Source of the DNA: Muricoccus harenae
GTDB lineage: Bacteria; Pseudomonadota; Alphaproteobacteria; Acetobacterales; Acetobacteraceae
NCBI RefSeq assembly: GCF_009848505.1
Contig: NZ_WWDL01000008.1
Location: 62,001-126,000 of the forward strand
DNA length: 64,000 bases
Reading direction: 5' to 3'
Shown: piece after piece, positions 27,334-36,216 of the stretch
How positions within the stretch are numbered: the stretch's first letter is position 1
Layout: every line of letters starts with the position of its first letter
The notes under the pieces: generated by a model
What the model was told of the DNA's origin: nothing
The model's input: the letters and a program-made list of their open reading frames with translations, nothing else
The model's database searches: none
Translations under genes and position numbers: made by a program

Positions 27334-27354
27334 CGCCGCCCCCCCAGGGCGGCG
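27334..27354 (+). other. Intergenic hairpin between the crotonase and Bug genes
   Basis: CGCCGCCC, loop CCCCA, GGGCGGCG: a perfect 8-bp GC stem, 23 bases after the crotonase stop and 12 bases before the Bug ribosome-binding site. No T-run follows. It could act as a processing or stability element, or a weak terminator. Confidence 0.45.
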
Positions 27355-27376
27355 GAAGGGAACACCGGAGGAACTC

Positions 27377-28342
27377 ATGATCGCACGCCGCCTTCTGCTG
27401 GCCGCGCCCGCCTTGCTGGCTGGCCGCGCCGCGCTGGCCCAGGCCTATCCCAACCGCCCGCTGCGCATCGTCGTCGGCTTCACCGCCGCCGGCGCAACGG
27501 ATCTGGCGATCCGCGCCATCGCGCCCCGCATGTCCGAGGTGCTGGGCCAGCCGGTGGTAATCGACAACCGGCCCGGCGCGGGCGGCAACATCGCGACTGA
27601 ACTGGTCGTCCGCTCTCCGCCCGATGGCTATACGCTGCTGCTCGGCACAATTGGGCCGATGGTGATCAACCCGCTCATCTACCCGAGCATGCCCTTCGAC
27701 CCGATGGCCGATCTCGTGCCCGTCTCCACGCTGGTGGAGGCCTCCACCATCCTGGTGGTGCCGGCGCAGCGGCCCTGGCGCAGCGTGGCGGATCTGCTGG
27801 CAGCGGCGCGCGCGGCGCCGGGCACGCTGAACTGGGGGTATAGCGGCGTCGGCACCACGGGACAGCTCGCGGCTTCGATGCTGAACCAGATGGCGGGCAT
27901 CCAGACCGTGGGCGTGCCCTATCGCGGCGGCGGGCCGCTGATGGCGGACCTGCTGGCGGGGCGGCTGGACTTCACCTTCTCCACCACCCCGCCGGCCATG
28001 CCGCATGTGGAATCGGGCAAGATCCGCGTGCTGGCGGTGACCACGGCAAAGCGCTCGCGGCTTATGCCGGATTTTCCGACCGTCAGCGAAGGCGGCCTGC
28101 CCGGCTTCAGCGCCGAAAGCAACTACATGCTGCTGGCGCCGCGCGGGACGCCGCAGGAATCCATCGAGGTGGTGAGCGCGGCGGTGGGGAAGGCCCTCGC
28201 CGACCCGAATGTGGTGGTGCAACTCAACAAGCAGGGGCTGGAAGCGCGGCCGGGCTCGCCTGCCGAGACGGCGGCCTATCTGCAGGCGGAGTTGAAGCGT
28301 TGGCCGCCGGTTGTCGCCGCGAGCGGGTTGCGGGCGGACTGA
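27377..28342 (+). CDS. Bug/TctC-family tripartite tricarboxylate receptor
   Basis: 321 residues with signal peptide (LLLAAPALLAGRAALAQA), then YPNRPLRIVVGFTAAGATDLAIRAIA, QPVVIDNRPGAGGNIATE and the C-terminal VPYRGGGPLMADLLAGRLDF typical of Bug receptors. These periplasmic proteins bind small organic acids or amides. No TctA/TctB membrane genes adjoin, as is common for orphan Bug genes. GGAGGA lies five bases upstream of ATG 27377. The ligand is unknown. Confidence 0.92.
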   Translation: MIARRLLLAAPALLAGRAALAQAYPNRPLRIVVGFTAAGATDLAIRAIAPRMSEVLGQPVVIDNRPGAGGNIATELVVRSPPDGYTLLLGTIGPMVINPLIYPSMPFDPMADLVPVSTLVEASTILVVPAQRPWRSVADLLAAARAAPGTLNWGYSGVGTTGQLAASMLNQMAGIQTVGVPYRGGGPLMADLLAGRLDFTFSTTPPAMPHVESGKIRVLAVTTAKRSRLMPDFPTVSEGGLPGFSAESNYMLLAPRGTPQESIEVVSAAVGKALADPNVVVQLNKQGLEARPGSPAETAAYLQAELKRWPPVVAASGLRAD

Positions 28343-28462
28343 GGGCGGTCCGCCCCGGATGGCGTGCTTCGCGCCGGGGCAGCCACCTCCCTTTCCGGAA
28401 CGCGGCCCGCATGGGCAATCTTGCAGGCCAGGGCCCTCCAGCAGGCCCGATAGGAGCGCCCG

Positions 28463-29194
28463 ATGAGCCAAGCCCGCAACGCCCTTCACGATCTGGCCCC
28501 GACCGGCCGGCTGCGGGCCACGATCAATCTCGGCAACCCCGTGCTCGCCCAGAGGAATGCGGCGACAGGGGAGCTGGGTGGCGTCTCCGCGGATCTGGCA
28601 CGCGCCCTGGCACGGCAGATCGGGGTCGAGGCGGAGCTGCATCCCTTCGACAGGGCCGGTGCGGCTTTCGCGGCCCTGCGGGACGGGGTCTGCGATGTCG
28701 GCTTCCTGGCGATCGACCCCGAGCGGGCGACGAAGCTGGATTTCACCGCGGCCTATGTGGTGATCGAGGGGACCTATCTCGTGCCGGCGGATAGTGCCTT
28801 TGACACGGTGGAGGCGGTGGACAGCCCGGGCGTGCGGATCGCCGCGGGCAAGAACAGTGCCTATGATCTGCATCTCAGCCGCAGCCTGCGCCACGCCAAG
28901 CTGGTTCATGCGCCCGGCTTGAAGGACGCGATCTCGCTCCTGACCGATGGCAGGGTGGACGTGGTGGCCGGCGTACGGCAGCCCCTGGTGGCAACCGCGG
29001 CCGGTCAGCCGGGCTTTCGGGTGCTGGAGGGGCGGTTCATGGAAATCCGGCAGGCCATGACCCTGCCGAAGGGTCGCCCCGTCGGCGCCGCCCTCCTGCA
29101 CGGCTTCGTGGAAGCCATGAAGGAGTCGGGATTCGTGGCCGATGCGCTGGCCCGCAGCGGCCAGGGCGAGGCGACCGTCGCCCCGCCCGGCTGA
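28463..29194 (+). CDS. Family 3 solute-binding domain protein lacking a signal peptide
   Basis: 243 residues with the SBP_bac_3 fold: GRLRATINLGNPVLAQRN, GELGGVSADLARALARQIGVEAEL, DVGFLAIDPERATKLDFTAAYV and GVRIAAGKNSAYDLHLSRSL. No hydrophobic leader precedes the domain, which begins within 15 residues of the start, so it appears cytoplasmic. No transporter partner is adjacent. It may be a cytoplasmic ligand-binding protein or one secreted by another route. Same strand as the Bug gene, 120 bases downstream. Confidence 0.8.
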   Translation: MSQARNALHDLAPTGRLRATINLGNPVLAQRNAATGELGGVSADLARALARQIGVEAELHPFDRAGAAFAALRDGVCDVGFLAIDPERATKLDFTAAYVVIEGTYLVPADSAFDTVEAVDSPGVRIAAGKNSAYDLHLSRSLRHAKLVHAPGLKDAISLLTDGRVDVVAGVRQPLVATAAGQPGFRVLEGRFMEIRQAMTLPKGRPVGAALLHGFVEAMKESGFVADALARSGQGEATVAPPG

Positions 29195-29206
29195 CGAAGC
29201 TGGGAT

Positions 29207-30469
29207 TCAGACGCCTTCCGGCTTTCCCGCCACCGTCACCGCCAACTCATCCGGCCGCAGCACCCGCGCGGCCACCTCCGCCAGCTTCTCGCGCGAAAGC
29301 GCGGCGAGGCGAGCGGGGCGGTTGGCGAGCCAGTCCAGCGGGCGCTTGTTCCGCCGCAGGGCCAGCAGAATGCCGGCCACCTGGCGGGTGGAGGTGAAGG
29401 ACAGGGGCTGGCTACCGGTGAGATAGGCGATCGCCTCCTCCCGCTCGGCATCCGTGGGTCCGGAGGCAGCCATGCGCGCCCATTCGGCGCGCAGCACCGA
29501 CAGGGTCTCGCCCATCCGTGCGTTCTCGGTGGCGACCGAGCCGATGATCACGCTGCGGCCGGCGACGGGTTCCGCCCCGGCGCCGATGCCATAGGCGAGG
29601 CCGCGCTCCACACGCACCGCATTCATCAGCCGCGAGGAGAAGCCGCCCCCCGCGAGTACGCGCATGACCACGCCGGCGGCTTCCCAATCGGGATCGTCCA
29701 CCGCCAGGCCGGGCTGGCCGAAGACGGCGCTGGATTGCGGGCTCTCCATCCTCACCACCTGCACGCCGCGGGCAGCGAAGGCGGGCGGAACCGGCACGGC
29801 GGCGGGATCGCCCGCGGGCCAGTCACCGAAGAGCGTCGCCAGGGTCTCCCGCAGCTGCTCGGCGGTGATGGCGCCGGAGGCGGCGACCAGGAGGCCTGCG
29901 CGATGGAACTGCCGCCCAGGCACACCCTTGAGCAATTCACCGGGAAGGCTGGCGAGGCTTTCCGCCGTGCCGCCGGGCGGGCGGCCGAAGGGGCCGGGCA
30001 GGGCGGTGGCCCAGAAGGCGCGGCCGGCCTGTCCGCGCGGGTTCTCCAGCGCCTGGCGGGCGCCGGCAATGGCGCGGGCCCGGACCCGTTCCATGTCGGT
30101 CGGGTCCATGCGGGGGGCGGAGAGGGCGAGGCGGGCGAGGCGGACGGCCTCGGGCAGCGCCTCGGTCAGGCAGCGGAAGCCACCGGAGAACTCGTCCCGG
30201 TCGGACGAGAAGGAGAAGGAAATCGCGGCGTCCCGCACGGCCTCCTGGAAAGCGTTGGCCGTCAGGTCGCCGGCGCCCTCGGTCAGCAGCGCGGCGGCGA
30301 GTGCCGCGGCGCCTTCCCGGCCCTCCGGATCGAGCGAGGCACCGCCGGGAACGGAGAAGGAGAGCGAAACGACCGGAACGGCATGGTCCTCGGCCAGCCA
30401 GGCGGTCACGCCGCCCGCCTCCACCACCTGCACGGGCAGGGTGAAGCCGCTGGGGATGGTGTCGCTCAT
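29207..30469 (-). CDS. M16-family peptidase-like protein, non-catalytic partner
   Basis: 420 residues with the M16 two-domain fold (LPVQVVEAGGVTAWLAEDHAVPVVSLSFSVPGG, GREGAAALAAALLTEGAG). The zinc site HxxEH is absent; the equivalent position reads GAAALAAALLTEGAG. The R/Y pair (RVERGLAYGIGA) is present near the end. It probably pairs with the upstream active subunit, as in processing-peptidase-like heterodimers. Coupled to it by ATGA overlap. No signal peptide is seen on this chain, unlike its partner. Confidence 0.88.
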   Translation of the reverse strand: MSDTIPSGFTLPVQVVEAGGVTAWLAEDHAVPVVSLSFSVPGGASLDPEGREGAAALAAALLTEGAGDLTANAFQEAVRDAAISFSFSSDRDEFSGGFRCLTEALPEAVRLARLALSAPRMDPTDMERVRARAIAGARQALENPRGQAGRAFWATALPGPFGRPPGGTAESLASLPGELLKGVPGRQFHRAGLLVAASGAITAEQLRETLATLFGDWPAGDPAAVPVPPAFAARGVQVVRMESPQSSAVFGQPGLAVDDPDWEAAGVVMRVLAGGGFSSRLMNAVRVERGLAYGIGAGAEPVAGRSVIIGSVATENARMGETLSVLRAEWARMAASGPTDAEREEAIAYLTGSQPLSFTSTRQVAGILLALRRNKRPLDWLANRPARLAALSREKLAEVAARVLRPDELAVTVAGKPEGV

Positions 30470-31884
30470 GGTGCGCGCACGCCCTCGGGCAGCAGCCAGC
30501 CGGTCATGGAAGGATGGGTGAAGACGGAGCGAGCCGCGGCCATGACGGCCTCTGGCGTCACGGCACGGATACGGGCGGGCCATTGCTCCACCGCATCCGC
30601 GGGCAGGCCGATGGCCAGGGCGCCCCCGAGCAGGCGCGGCGCGGCGCCCAGCCCGTCGAGCGACATCAGGGCGCCGGCGGTCAGCTGGCGCTTGCTGCGC
30701 GCAACCTCCTCCTCGGTCACCCCCTGGTCCAGCAGGCGGCAGATCTGGTCCTCGACCTCGGCCTCCAGCTTGGCCGGGGCCGTGTCGCCACGCGGGGTGA
30801 CGTAGAGGCCGAAGGAGCTGGCCCCAAGATCATCGCTGTCGTAGCCGGCGCCCGCGCCGACCGCCAAGCCAGACTGCACCAGCGCCTTGTGCAGGCGCGA
30901 GCCCGGCCCGCCGCCGAGCAGATGGGCCAGCACCTCCAGCGGGATGGCATGCTCGCGGTCCGCGTCGTTGCGGCCCCAGGTTAGCGAGGGGGCGATCCAG
31001 GAGCGCAGCATCTGCGCCTCCCGCACCCCCGCATCGTTCCGCACCAGCCGCGATTGCAGCGGGGCGTCGGAAGGCGCGGCGCGGCGGCGGGGCGTCACCT
31101 CGCGGCCTTCGATACCACCATACTCGTCCTCCACCACGCGCCGGAGCGCGTCCTCCTCCACGGCGCCGTTCACCACCAGAACGGCATTGCCGGGGGTGTA
31201 CCAGCGCTGGTGGAAGTCCAGCATGTCCTGGCGGGTGATGGCGCGGATCTCGTCGGCCCAGCCGATGATCGGGCGGCCGCGCCAGTGCTGGGCCCCCCAC
31301 ATGGCGGCCTCATAGGCCTCGCGGAAGCGGGCGCGGGGATTGCTGTCGGTGCGCTGGCGGCGCTCCTCCAGGATCACGGCGCGCTCGGGTTCCACGCCAT
31401 CCGCGGGGAACAGCGGCGCGCGGAGGCGGTCGGCCTCCATCATCGCCACCAGCTTCAGGCGGGTCGCCTCCACCGTCTGGTGGTAGGCGGTCACGTCGCG
31501 GGAGGTGAAGGCGTTGTCTTGCCCACCCTCCCGCGCCACGCGGCGGGAGAACTCGCCATCCGCCACATGGGCACTGCCCTTGAACATCAGGTGCTCGAGA
31601 AAATGGGCAAGGCCGGACCGACCGGCCGGGTCATCCCCGGAGCCGACGCCGTAGAACAGGTAATGCGCCACCACGGGCGCGCCGCGCGTGCCGACATAGG
31701 CGACGCGAAGCCCGTTGGGCATGCGCCAGAGCGTGGCGCCAAAGAGCGGGCGGCCGGGCGGGATCGGCGGCGGGGCGGCGATGGCGGGGGCGGAAGGCGG
31801 CGGCGCGGCTGGCGCACGCGTGGCCAGGACGGCTGGCACGGCGGCGGCGGTCGCCAGCGCGGCGCGGCGGGTCAGGGAAGGCAT
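30466..31884 (-). CDS. M16-family zinc peptidase, catalytic subunit
   Basis: 472 residues with an Arg-containing signal peptide (LTRRAALATAAAVPAVLATRAPA) and a Pro/Ala linker. The inverted zinc motif is intact: HFLEHLMFKG with the distal Glu in the ERAVILEERRQR stretch. N- and C-terminal M16 domains follow. Likely degrades peptides in the periplasm. The pair is often found near lspA and a BamF-like gene in alphaproteobacteria, so the order here is ordinary. Confidence 0.92.
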   Translation of the reverse strand: MPSLTRRAALATAAAVPAVLATRAPAAPPPSAPAIAAPPPIPPGRPLFGATLWRMPNGLRVAYVGTRGAPVVAHYLFYGVGSGDDPAGRSGLAHFLEHLMFKGSAHVADGEFSRRVAREGGQDNAFTSRDVTAYHQTVEATRLKLVAMMEADRLRAPLFPADGVEPERAVILEERRQRTDSNPRARFREAYEAAMWGAQHWRGRPIIGWADEIRAITRQDMLDFHQRWYTPGNAVLVVNGAVEEDALRRVVEDEYGGIEGREVTPRRRAAPSDAPLQSRLVRNDAGVREAQMLRSWIAPSLTWGRNDADREHAIPLEVLAHLLGGGPGSRLHKALVQSGLAVGAGAGYDSDDLGASSFGLYVTPRGDTAPAKLEAEVEDQICRLLDQGVTEEEVARSKRQLTAGALMSLDGLGAAPRLLGGALAIGLPADAVEQWPARIRAVTPEAVMAAARSVFTHPSMTGWLLPEGVRAP

Positions 31885-31965
31885 TCCCGATATGTGGGAT
31901 GAAAATCGACCGGCGGGAATGGCCGGACGGGATCCTGACGATGAAATCCCATCCGGGCGACCTTT

Positions 31966-32538
31966 CTAGAACAGTCCTTCGAGCAGCCCGCGCTGGCGCC
32001 GCTGGATGATCGGGGTCTCGCCCTCCTCGGGCGAGCGGCCAAGGGCCGAATTCTCGCGCAGGCGCTGCGATTCCTTCGTCGGGTCGATCACCGTGCCGGG
32101 GCGGGGCGGTTCCTGCCAGAACATCATCCGCTCCACCAGGTTTCGCTGCGGGCGGTCGAGTCGCAGGCTCTCCTCATCCACCTGGCGGCGAATGTTGCCC
32201 GAGCCAGTGGCCCCGGAAGCCTGGCTCGCCTGGGCGAGCAGCGCGGATTCGGCGCTCGACGGGCGGTCCTGCCGGCCTTCGCCGAGCAGCGTGGTGGGGG
32301 CGAGGGTGCTCTCTCCGCGCTCGCGCGCCGTCAGCTCCTGCGGGCGCTGAGCGCCGGGGCGGGGCGGGGGCAGGTTGCCGATAGTCGGCGGCAGGGCCAG
32401 GGGGGCGCGGGTGACCACCTGGAACTCGTCCGGGGCGTCGCGCGTCAGGCCGAGGGTCTTCGCCGTGTCGCCGCCACAGGCGCTCAGCACCGGTGCGGCC
32501 AGCAGCAGGGAAGCCAGGAGGTATGGGCGGGCGGTCAT
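31966..32538 (-). CDS. BamF-like lipoprotein (DUF3035)
   Basis: 190 residues. Lipoprotein signal with LSACGG lipobox, then the DUF3035 hallmark DAPDEFQVVTRAPLALPP, a low-complexity middle and a basic C-terminus (RRQRGLLEGLF). DUF3035 proteins have been linked to the outer-membrane beta-barrel assembly machinery in alphaproteobacteria (BamF). It sits in the run ileS-lspA-this gene-M16 pair; LspA would process its lipid anchor. Confidence 0.83.
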   Translation of the reverse strand: MTARPYLLASLLLAAPVLSACGGDTAKTLGLTRDAPDEFQVVTRAPLALPPTIGNLPPPRPGAQRPQELTARERGESTLAPTTLLGEGRQDRPSSAESALLAQASQASGATGSGNIRRQVDEESLRLDRPQRNLVERMMFWQEPPRPGTVIDPTKESQRLRENSALGRSPEEGETPIIQRRQRGLLEGLF

Positions 32539-32602
32539 GGCAGGCGCTTCTAGCAGGGCTGGGCGGGAAGCGGAAACAGCGGCTTTGCCGGGAGACGTTT
32601 CG

Positions 32603-33106
32603 TCATAAGGCCTCCTGCGGCGCTTCCCGCGCCGTCACAGCCTCGAACAGCAGCACGACCACCCCGAGGACGATCGCGGCATCGGCCACGTTGAAGACGT
32701 ACCAGTGCCAGCCCCAGGCATAGGCATCGACGAAATCGACCACCGCGCCGAAACGGGCCCGGTCGATCACATTGCCCACCGCGCCGCCGACGATGGCGCC
32801 CAGGGCCAGGGCGGTGCGGCGATTCTCGGCCTTGGCCATCCAGCGCACGAGGAAGGCCGCGATCGCCGCCGCCATCGCCGCCAGCGCCCAGGCGTGCCAG
32901 GGCTCGCTGCCCGAGAGCAGGCCGAAGGTGACGCCGCGGTTCCAGACCATGGTCAGGTCCAGGCCGAAATCGCCGCCGCCTAGCAGCGGAACGTTGCGGC
33001 GGGTCGGCAGATCCAGGACCTGCAGGATCCACCACTTGCTGGCCTGGTCGGCGACCAGGACCAGGAAGGCGAGGACCAGCCCGCGCCGCAGGTTGAGGGC
33101 GACCAT
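32603..33106 (-). CDS. lspA: Lipoprotein signal peptidase (signal peptidase II)
   Basis: 167 residues, four helices. Conserved motifs: VADQASKWWI, VWNRGVTFGLL, the catalytic GGAVGNVIDRARFGAVVDFVDAY and WYVFNVADAAIVLGV, carrying the two aspartates (VIDR and NVADA). It cleaves prolipoprotein signal peptides before the lipid-modified Cys. The ATG overlaps the ileS stop (TGATG), a conserved ileS-lspA pairing. Confidence 0.95.
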   Translation of the reverse strand: MVALNLRRGLVLAFLVLVADQASKWWILQVLDLPTRRNVPLLGGGDFGLDLTMVWNRGVTFGLLSGSEPWHAWALAAMAAAIAAFLVRWMAKAENRRTALALGAIVGGAVGNVIDRARFGAVVDFVDAYAWGWHWYVFNVADAAIVLGVVVLLFEAVTAREAPQEAL

Positions 33107-35952
33107 CAGGCGACGGCCGCTTCGCAGCGCAGGCAGAGGGTGGGATGGGCGGCGCTGCGCCCGACCTCGGGCAGGACCCGCCAGCAGCGGTCGCATTTCT
33201 GGCCAGGGGCGGGGGCGAAGCGCACGGCGGTCTCTCCCTCGGCCTCCACGCCCTCGCCCTCGGGCCGGCTGCCGAGGAGCGTCAGGTCGGAGGTGATGCA
33301 GAGCTCGGCCCAGGGGAGGTCGGACAGGTCGGCCTGCGCCGCGCCCAGATGAAGTTCCGGCGCCGCCTGGAGGGAACTGCCGATGGTGCCGGCCGCCCGC
33401 GCCTTTTCCAGCGCGCCGGTGACGAGGCCGCGCACGGTCCGCACGCGGCTCCAGCGCTCGGCGAGCGCCTCGTCCCGCCATTCCGCCGGAACCTCGACGA
33501 AGGTCTGGAGGTGGACGCTGTCCGCCGCCTCGCCGAAGCGGGCGAGCCAGGCTTCCTCGGCGGTGAAGACCAGCACGGGGGCGAGCCAGGTGCAGAGGCA
33601 GCGGTGCAGCACATCCAGCACCGTGCGCGCGGCACGGCGGCGCGGGTCGTCCGCACGGTCGCAGTAGAGGCTGTCCTTGCGGATGTCGAAGAGGAAGGCG
33701 GAGAGGTCGGAGGCACAGAAATTGTGGATCTCCGGCATCACGCCGGACCAGTCGTAATCCGTCGCGGCCTGCCGGATGCGGGCGTCGATCTGCGACACGC
33801 GGTGCAGGACCCAGCGCTCCAGCTCCGGCAGTTCGCCGTAAGGGACCTTCTCCTCATCGGTGAAGCCATCAAGGCTGCCGAGCAGCCAGCGCAGCGTGTT
33901 GCGGATGCGGCGATACAGTTCCGCCTGCTGCGCCAGGATGGTCTTGCCGATGCGCAGGTCGTCCGCGAAGTCCGAGTTCATCACCCAGAGCCGCAGGATG
34001 TCGGCGCCATAGTCCTTCATCACCGTCTGCGGGGCGGTGACGTTGCCGAGCGACTTCGACATCTTCCGCCCGGTCTCATCCAGCACGAAGCCATGCGTCA
34101 GGATCGCCTTGAAGGGCGCGACGCCGCGCGTGCCGACGGATTCGAGCAGCGAGGAATGGAACCAGCCGCGATGCTGGTCCGAGCCTTCGAGATAGAGATC
34201 GGCCGGGAAGGGCAGGTTGTGGTCGGGCAGGCAGAAGGCGTGGGTCGAGCCGGACTCGAACCACACGTCCACGATGTCCATCACCTGCTCGTAGTCATCC
34301 GGGTTCCGGTCGTTGCCGAGGAAGCGGGCGGCGGCGCCGGGCTGGTACCAGGCATCCGCACCCTCCTCGCGGAAGGCGCCGATGATGCGGGCCATCACCA
34401 TCGGATCGCGCAGGACCTCGCCCGTGCGCTTGTCCACGAAGACGGCGATGGGCACGCCCCAGGCGCGCTGGCGGGAGATGCACCAGTCCGGCCGCGCGGC
34501 AACCATGGAGCCGATGCGGTTGCGGCCCTGATCCGGCACGAAATGCGTGTTGGCGATGGCCTCCAGCGCCTTGGCGCGGATCTGGTTCTCATCGTCCATC
34601 GCAATGAACCACTGCGGCGTCGCGCGGAAGATCACCGGCTTCTTGCTGCGCCAGCTATGCGGGTAGCTGTGCTTGAGGCTGCCCTTGGCGGCCAGCGTGC
34701 CCATGCTTTCCAGCGCGGCCCAGACGGGTTCCTGCGCCTTGAAGACATGGATGCCGGTGAAGCCCGCGGCCTGGATGGTGTAGGTGCCGTCATCGGCCAC
34801 CATCTCCGGGACCGGCAGGCCATGGGCGCGGCCGAGGGCGAAGTCGTCCTCGCCATGGCTGGGTGCGATATGGACGAAGCCCGTGCCCGCCTCGGCCGTG
34901 ACGAAGTCACCGGGCAGCATCGGCACGTCGTGGTCATAGGCGCCCTCGCCCGCGGGCCAGCCGCGCAGGGGATGGGCCAGGATCGTGCCGGCGAACTCGC
35001 TGCCCTTGAACACGCGGCGGATGGAGTGGGCGGCGAGGCCCGCCTCCTTCTCGAAGTTGGGAAGGAGGGAGAGGGCGACGATCAGCCGATCGCCGGTGGC
35101 GAGCAGCGAGCCTTCCGCGATGCCGTCCACATGCACCAGCGCGTAGTCGATCTCCTCGCCATAGGCCACAGCGCGGTTTGCGGGGATGGTCCAGGGCGTG
35201 GTGGTCCAGGCCAGCACGCGGGCGCCTTCCAGGTCCGGCGCATTCGTCTTCACCACCGGGAAGGCGGCATGCAGGGTCGGGCTGGTGACGTCGTGGTACT
35301 CGATCTCGGCATCCGCCAGCGCGGTCTTCTCGACCGGGCTCCACATCACCGGGCGCAGGCCGCGATAGAGGGAGCCGTTCATCAGGAAGCGGCCGATCTC
35401 CTCGACGATCACCGCCTCGGAGGTGAAGTCCATCGTGGCATAGCGGTTCTCCCAGTCGCCGAGCACGCCCAGGCGCTGGAACTCCTCGGACTGCACGCCA
35501 AGCCAGTGGCGCGCGTATTCGCGGCATTCGGCGCGGAATTCGAGGACGGGAACGGAATCCTTGTCGCGCTTCTTGGCGCGGTACTCCTCCTCGACCTTCC
35601 ACTCGATCGGCAGGCCGTGGCAGTCCCAGCCCGGCACGTAATCGGCATCGCGCCCCGACATCTGGGCGGCGCGGTTGATCACGTCCTTCAGGATCTTGTT
35701 CAGCGCGTGGCCGATATGCAGCGGGCCGTTCGCATAGGGCGGGCCGTCATGCAGCACGAAATGCGGCAGGCCACGCGAACGCTCGCGCAGCTGCCCGCGC
35801 AGGTCCTGCGCCGCCCAGCGGGCGAGGGTGGCGGGCTCGCGCTTCGGCAGGTCGCCGCGCATGGGGAAGGGGGTCTTCGGCAGGAAGACGGTGCTGCGGT
35901 AGTCGCGGGCCTCCTGCACGGGCGGGGCATCGGAGGCGGGGGCGTCGGTCAT
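33106..35952 (-). CDS. ileS: Isoleucyl-tRNA synthetase
   Basis: 948 residues, close to the usual length. Class I signatures HIGH (GPLHIGHALN, 79-82) and KMSKS (GRKMSKSLGN), the editing-domain stretch TTTPWTIPANRAVAYG, and a C-terminal zinc finger CDRCW...CLRCE. Charges tRNA-Ile. ATG 35952 is preferred; the open frame continues upstream but without conserved sequence. Downstream lspA is coupled. Nothing suggests T-box or other leader control in the upstream gap. Confidence 0.97.
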   Translation of the reverse strand: MTDAPASDAPPVQEARDYRSTVFLPKTPFPMRGDLPKREPATLARWAAQDLRGQLRERSRGLPHFVLHDGPPYANGPLHIGHALNKILKDVINRAAQMSGRDADYVPGWDCHGLPIEWKVEEEYRAKKRDKDSVPVLEFRAECREYARHWLGVQSEEFQRLGVLGDWENRYATMDFTSEAVIVEEIGRFLMNGSLYRGLRPVMWSPVEKTALADAEIEYHDVTSPTLHAAFPVVKTNAPDLEGARVLAWTTTPWTIPANRAVAYGEEIDYALVHVDGIAEGSLLATGDRLIVALSLLPNFEKEAGLAAHSIRRVFKGSEFAGTILAHPLRGWPAGEGAYDHDVPMLPGDFVTAEAGTGFVHIAPSHGEDDFALGRAHGLPVPEMVADDGTYTIQAAGFTGIHVFKAQEPVWAALESMGTLAAKGSLKHSYPHSWRSKKPVIFRATPQWFIAMDDENQIRAKALEAIANTHFVPDQGRNRIGSMVAARPDWCISRQRAWGVPIAVFVDKRTGEVLRDPMVMARIIGAFREEGADAWYQPGAAARFLGNDRNPDDYEQVMDIVDVWFESGSTHAFCLPDHNLPFPADLYLEGSDQHRGWFHSSLLESVGTRGVAPFKAILTHGFVLDETGRKMSKSLGNVTAPQTVMKDYGADILRLWVMNSDFADDLRIGKTILAQQAELYRRIRNTLRWLLGSLDGFTDEEKVPYGELPELERWVLHRVSQIDARIRQAATDYDWSGVMPEIHNFCASDLSAFLFDIRKDSLYCDRADDPRRRAARTVLDVLHRCLCTWLAPVLVFTAEEAWLARFGEAADSVHLQTFVEVPAEWRDEALAERWSRVRTVRGLVTGALEKARAAGTIGSSLQAAPELHLGAAQADLSDLPWAELCITSDLTLLGSRPEGEGVEAEGETAVRFAPAPGQKCDRCWRVLPEVGRSAAHPTLCLRCEAAVA

Positions 35953-36216
35953 GATCGGTCCGGGGTCTCGGGCCGCGCGGCCCATGGCGGCGCGGCGAAG
36001 GGGGCAGGCGCGGCGGTGTCTCCCGGCCCTCAGAAGAGGACCGGGCCGGGAATTCGCGCACCGGGCAGCCGGAAAAGCATGGGCGCCATATGCGGAGGGG
36101 GCACGGGTGGGGTCAAGCGACTGGCTGCTGCCCGGCGGGCAGGGCGGGGCCGCGCCCGGGGATGGGCAAGCCGTCGCGGGGATTGCAGTGTCGGAGAAAC
36201 AAAAGGGGACCCGTCC
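35953..36216. promoter_or_regulatory. Divergent promoter region, ileS / enolase-superfamily gene
   Basis: 264 bases between two divergent starts. It must hold both promoters, but I cannot point to convincing -35/-10 elements. The only AG-rich element found is AAAAGGGG before the rightward start. No ORF or RNA gene seen. Confidence 0.4.

Noticed and set aside
29207-30469. Loss of the HxxEH zinc motif as a pseudogene sign
   Set aside because: An inactive M16 partner beside an active one is a standard heterodimer arrangement; the frame is intact and coupled.
35953-36216. T-box or other riboswitch leader for ileS
   Set aside because: No specifier or terminator-antiterminator structure recognised, and such leaders are not expected for ileS in alphaproteobacteria.
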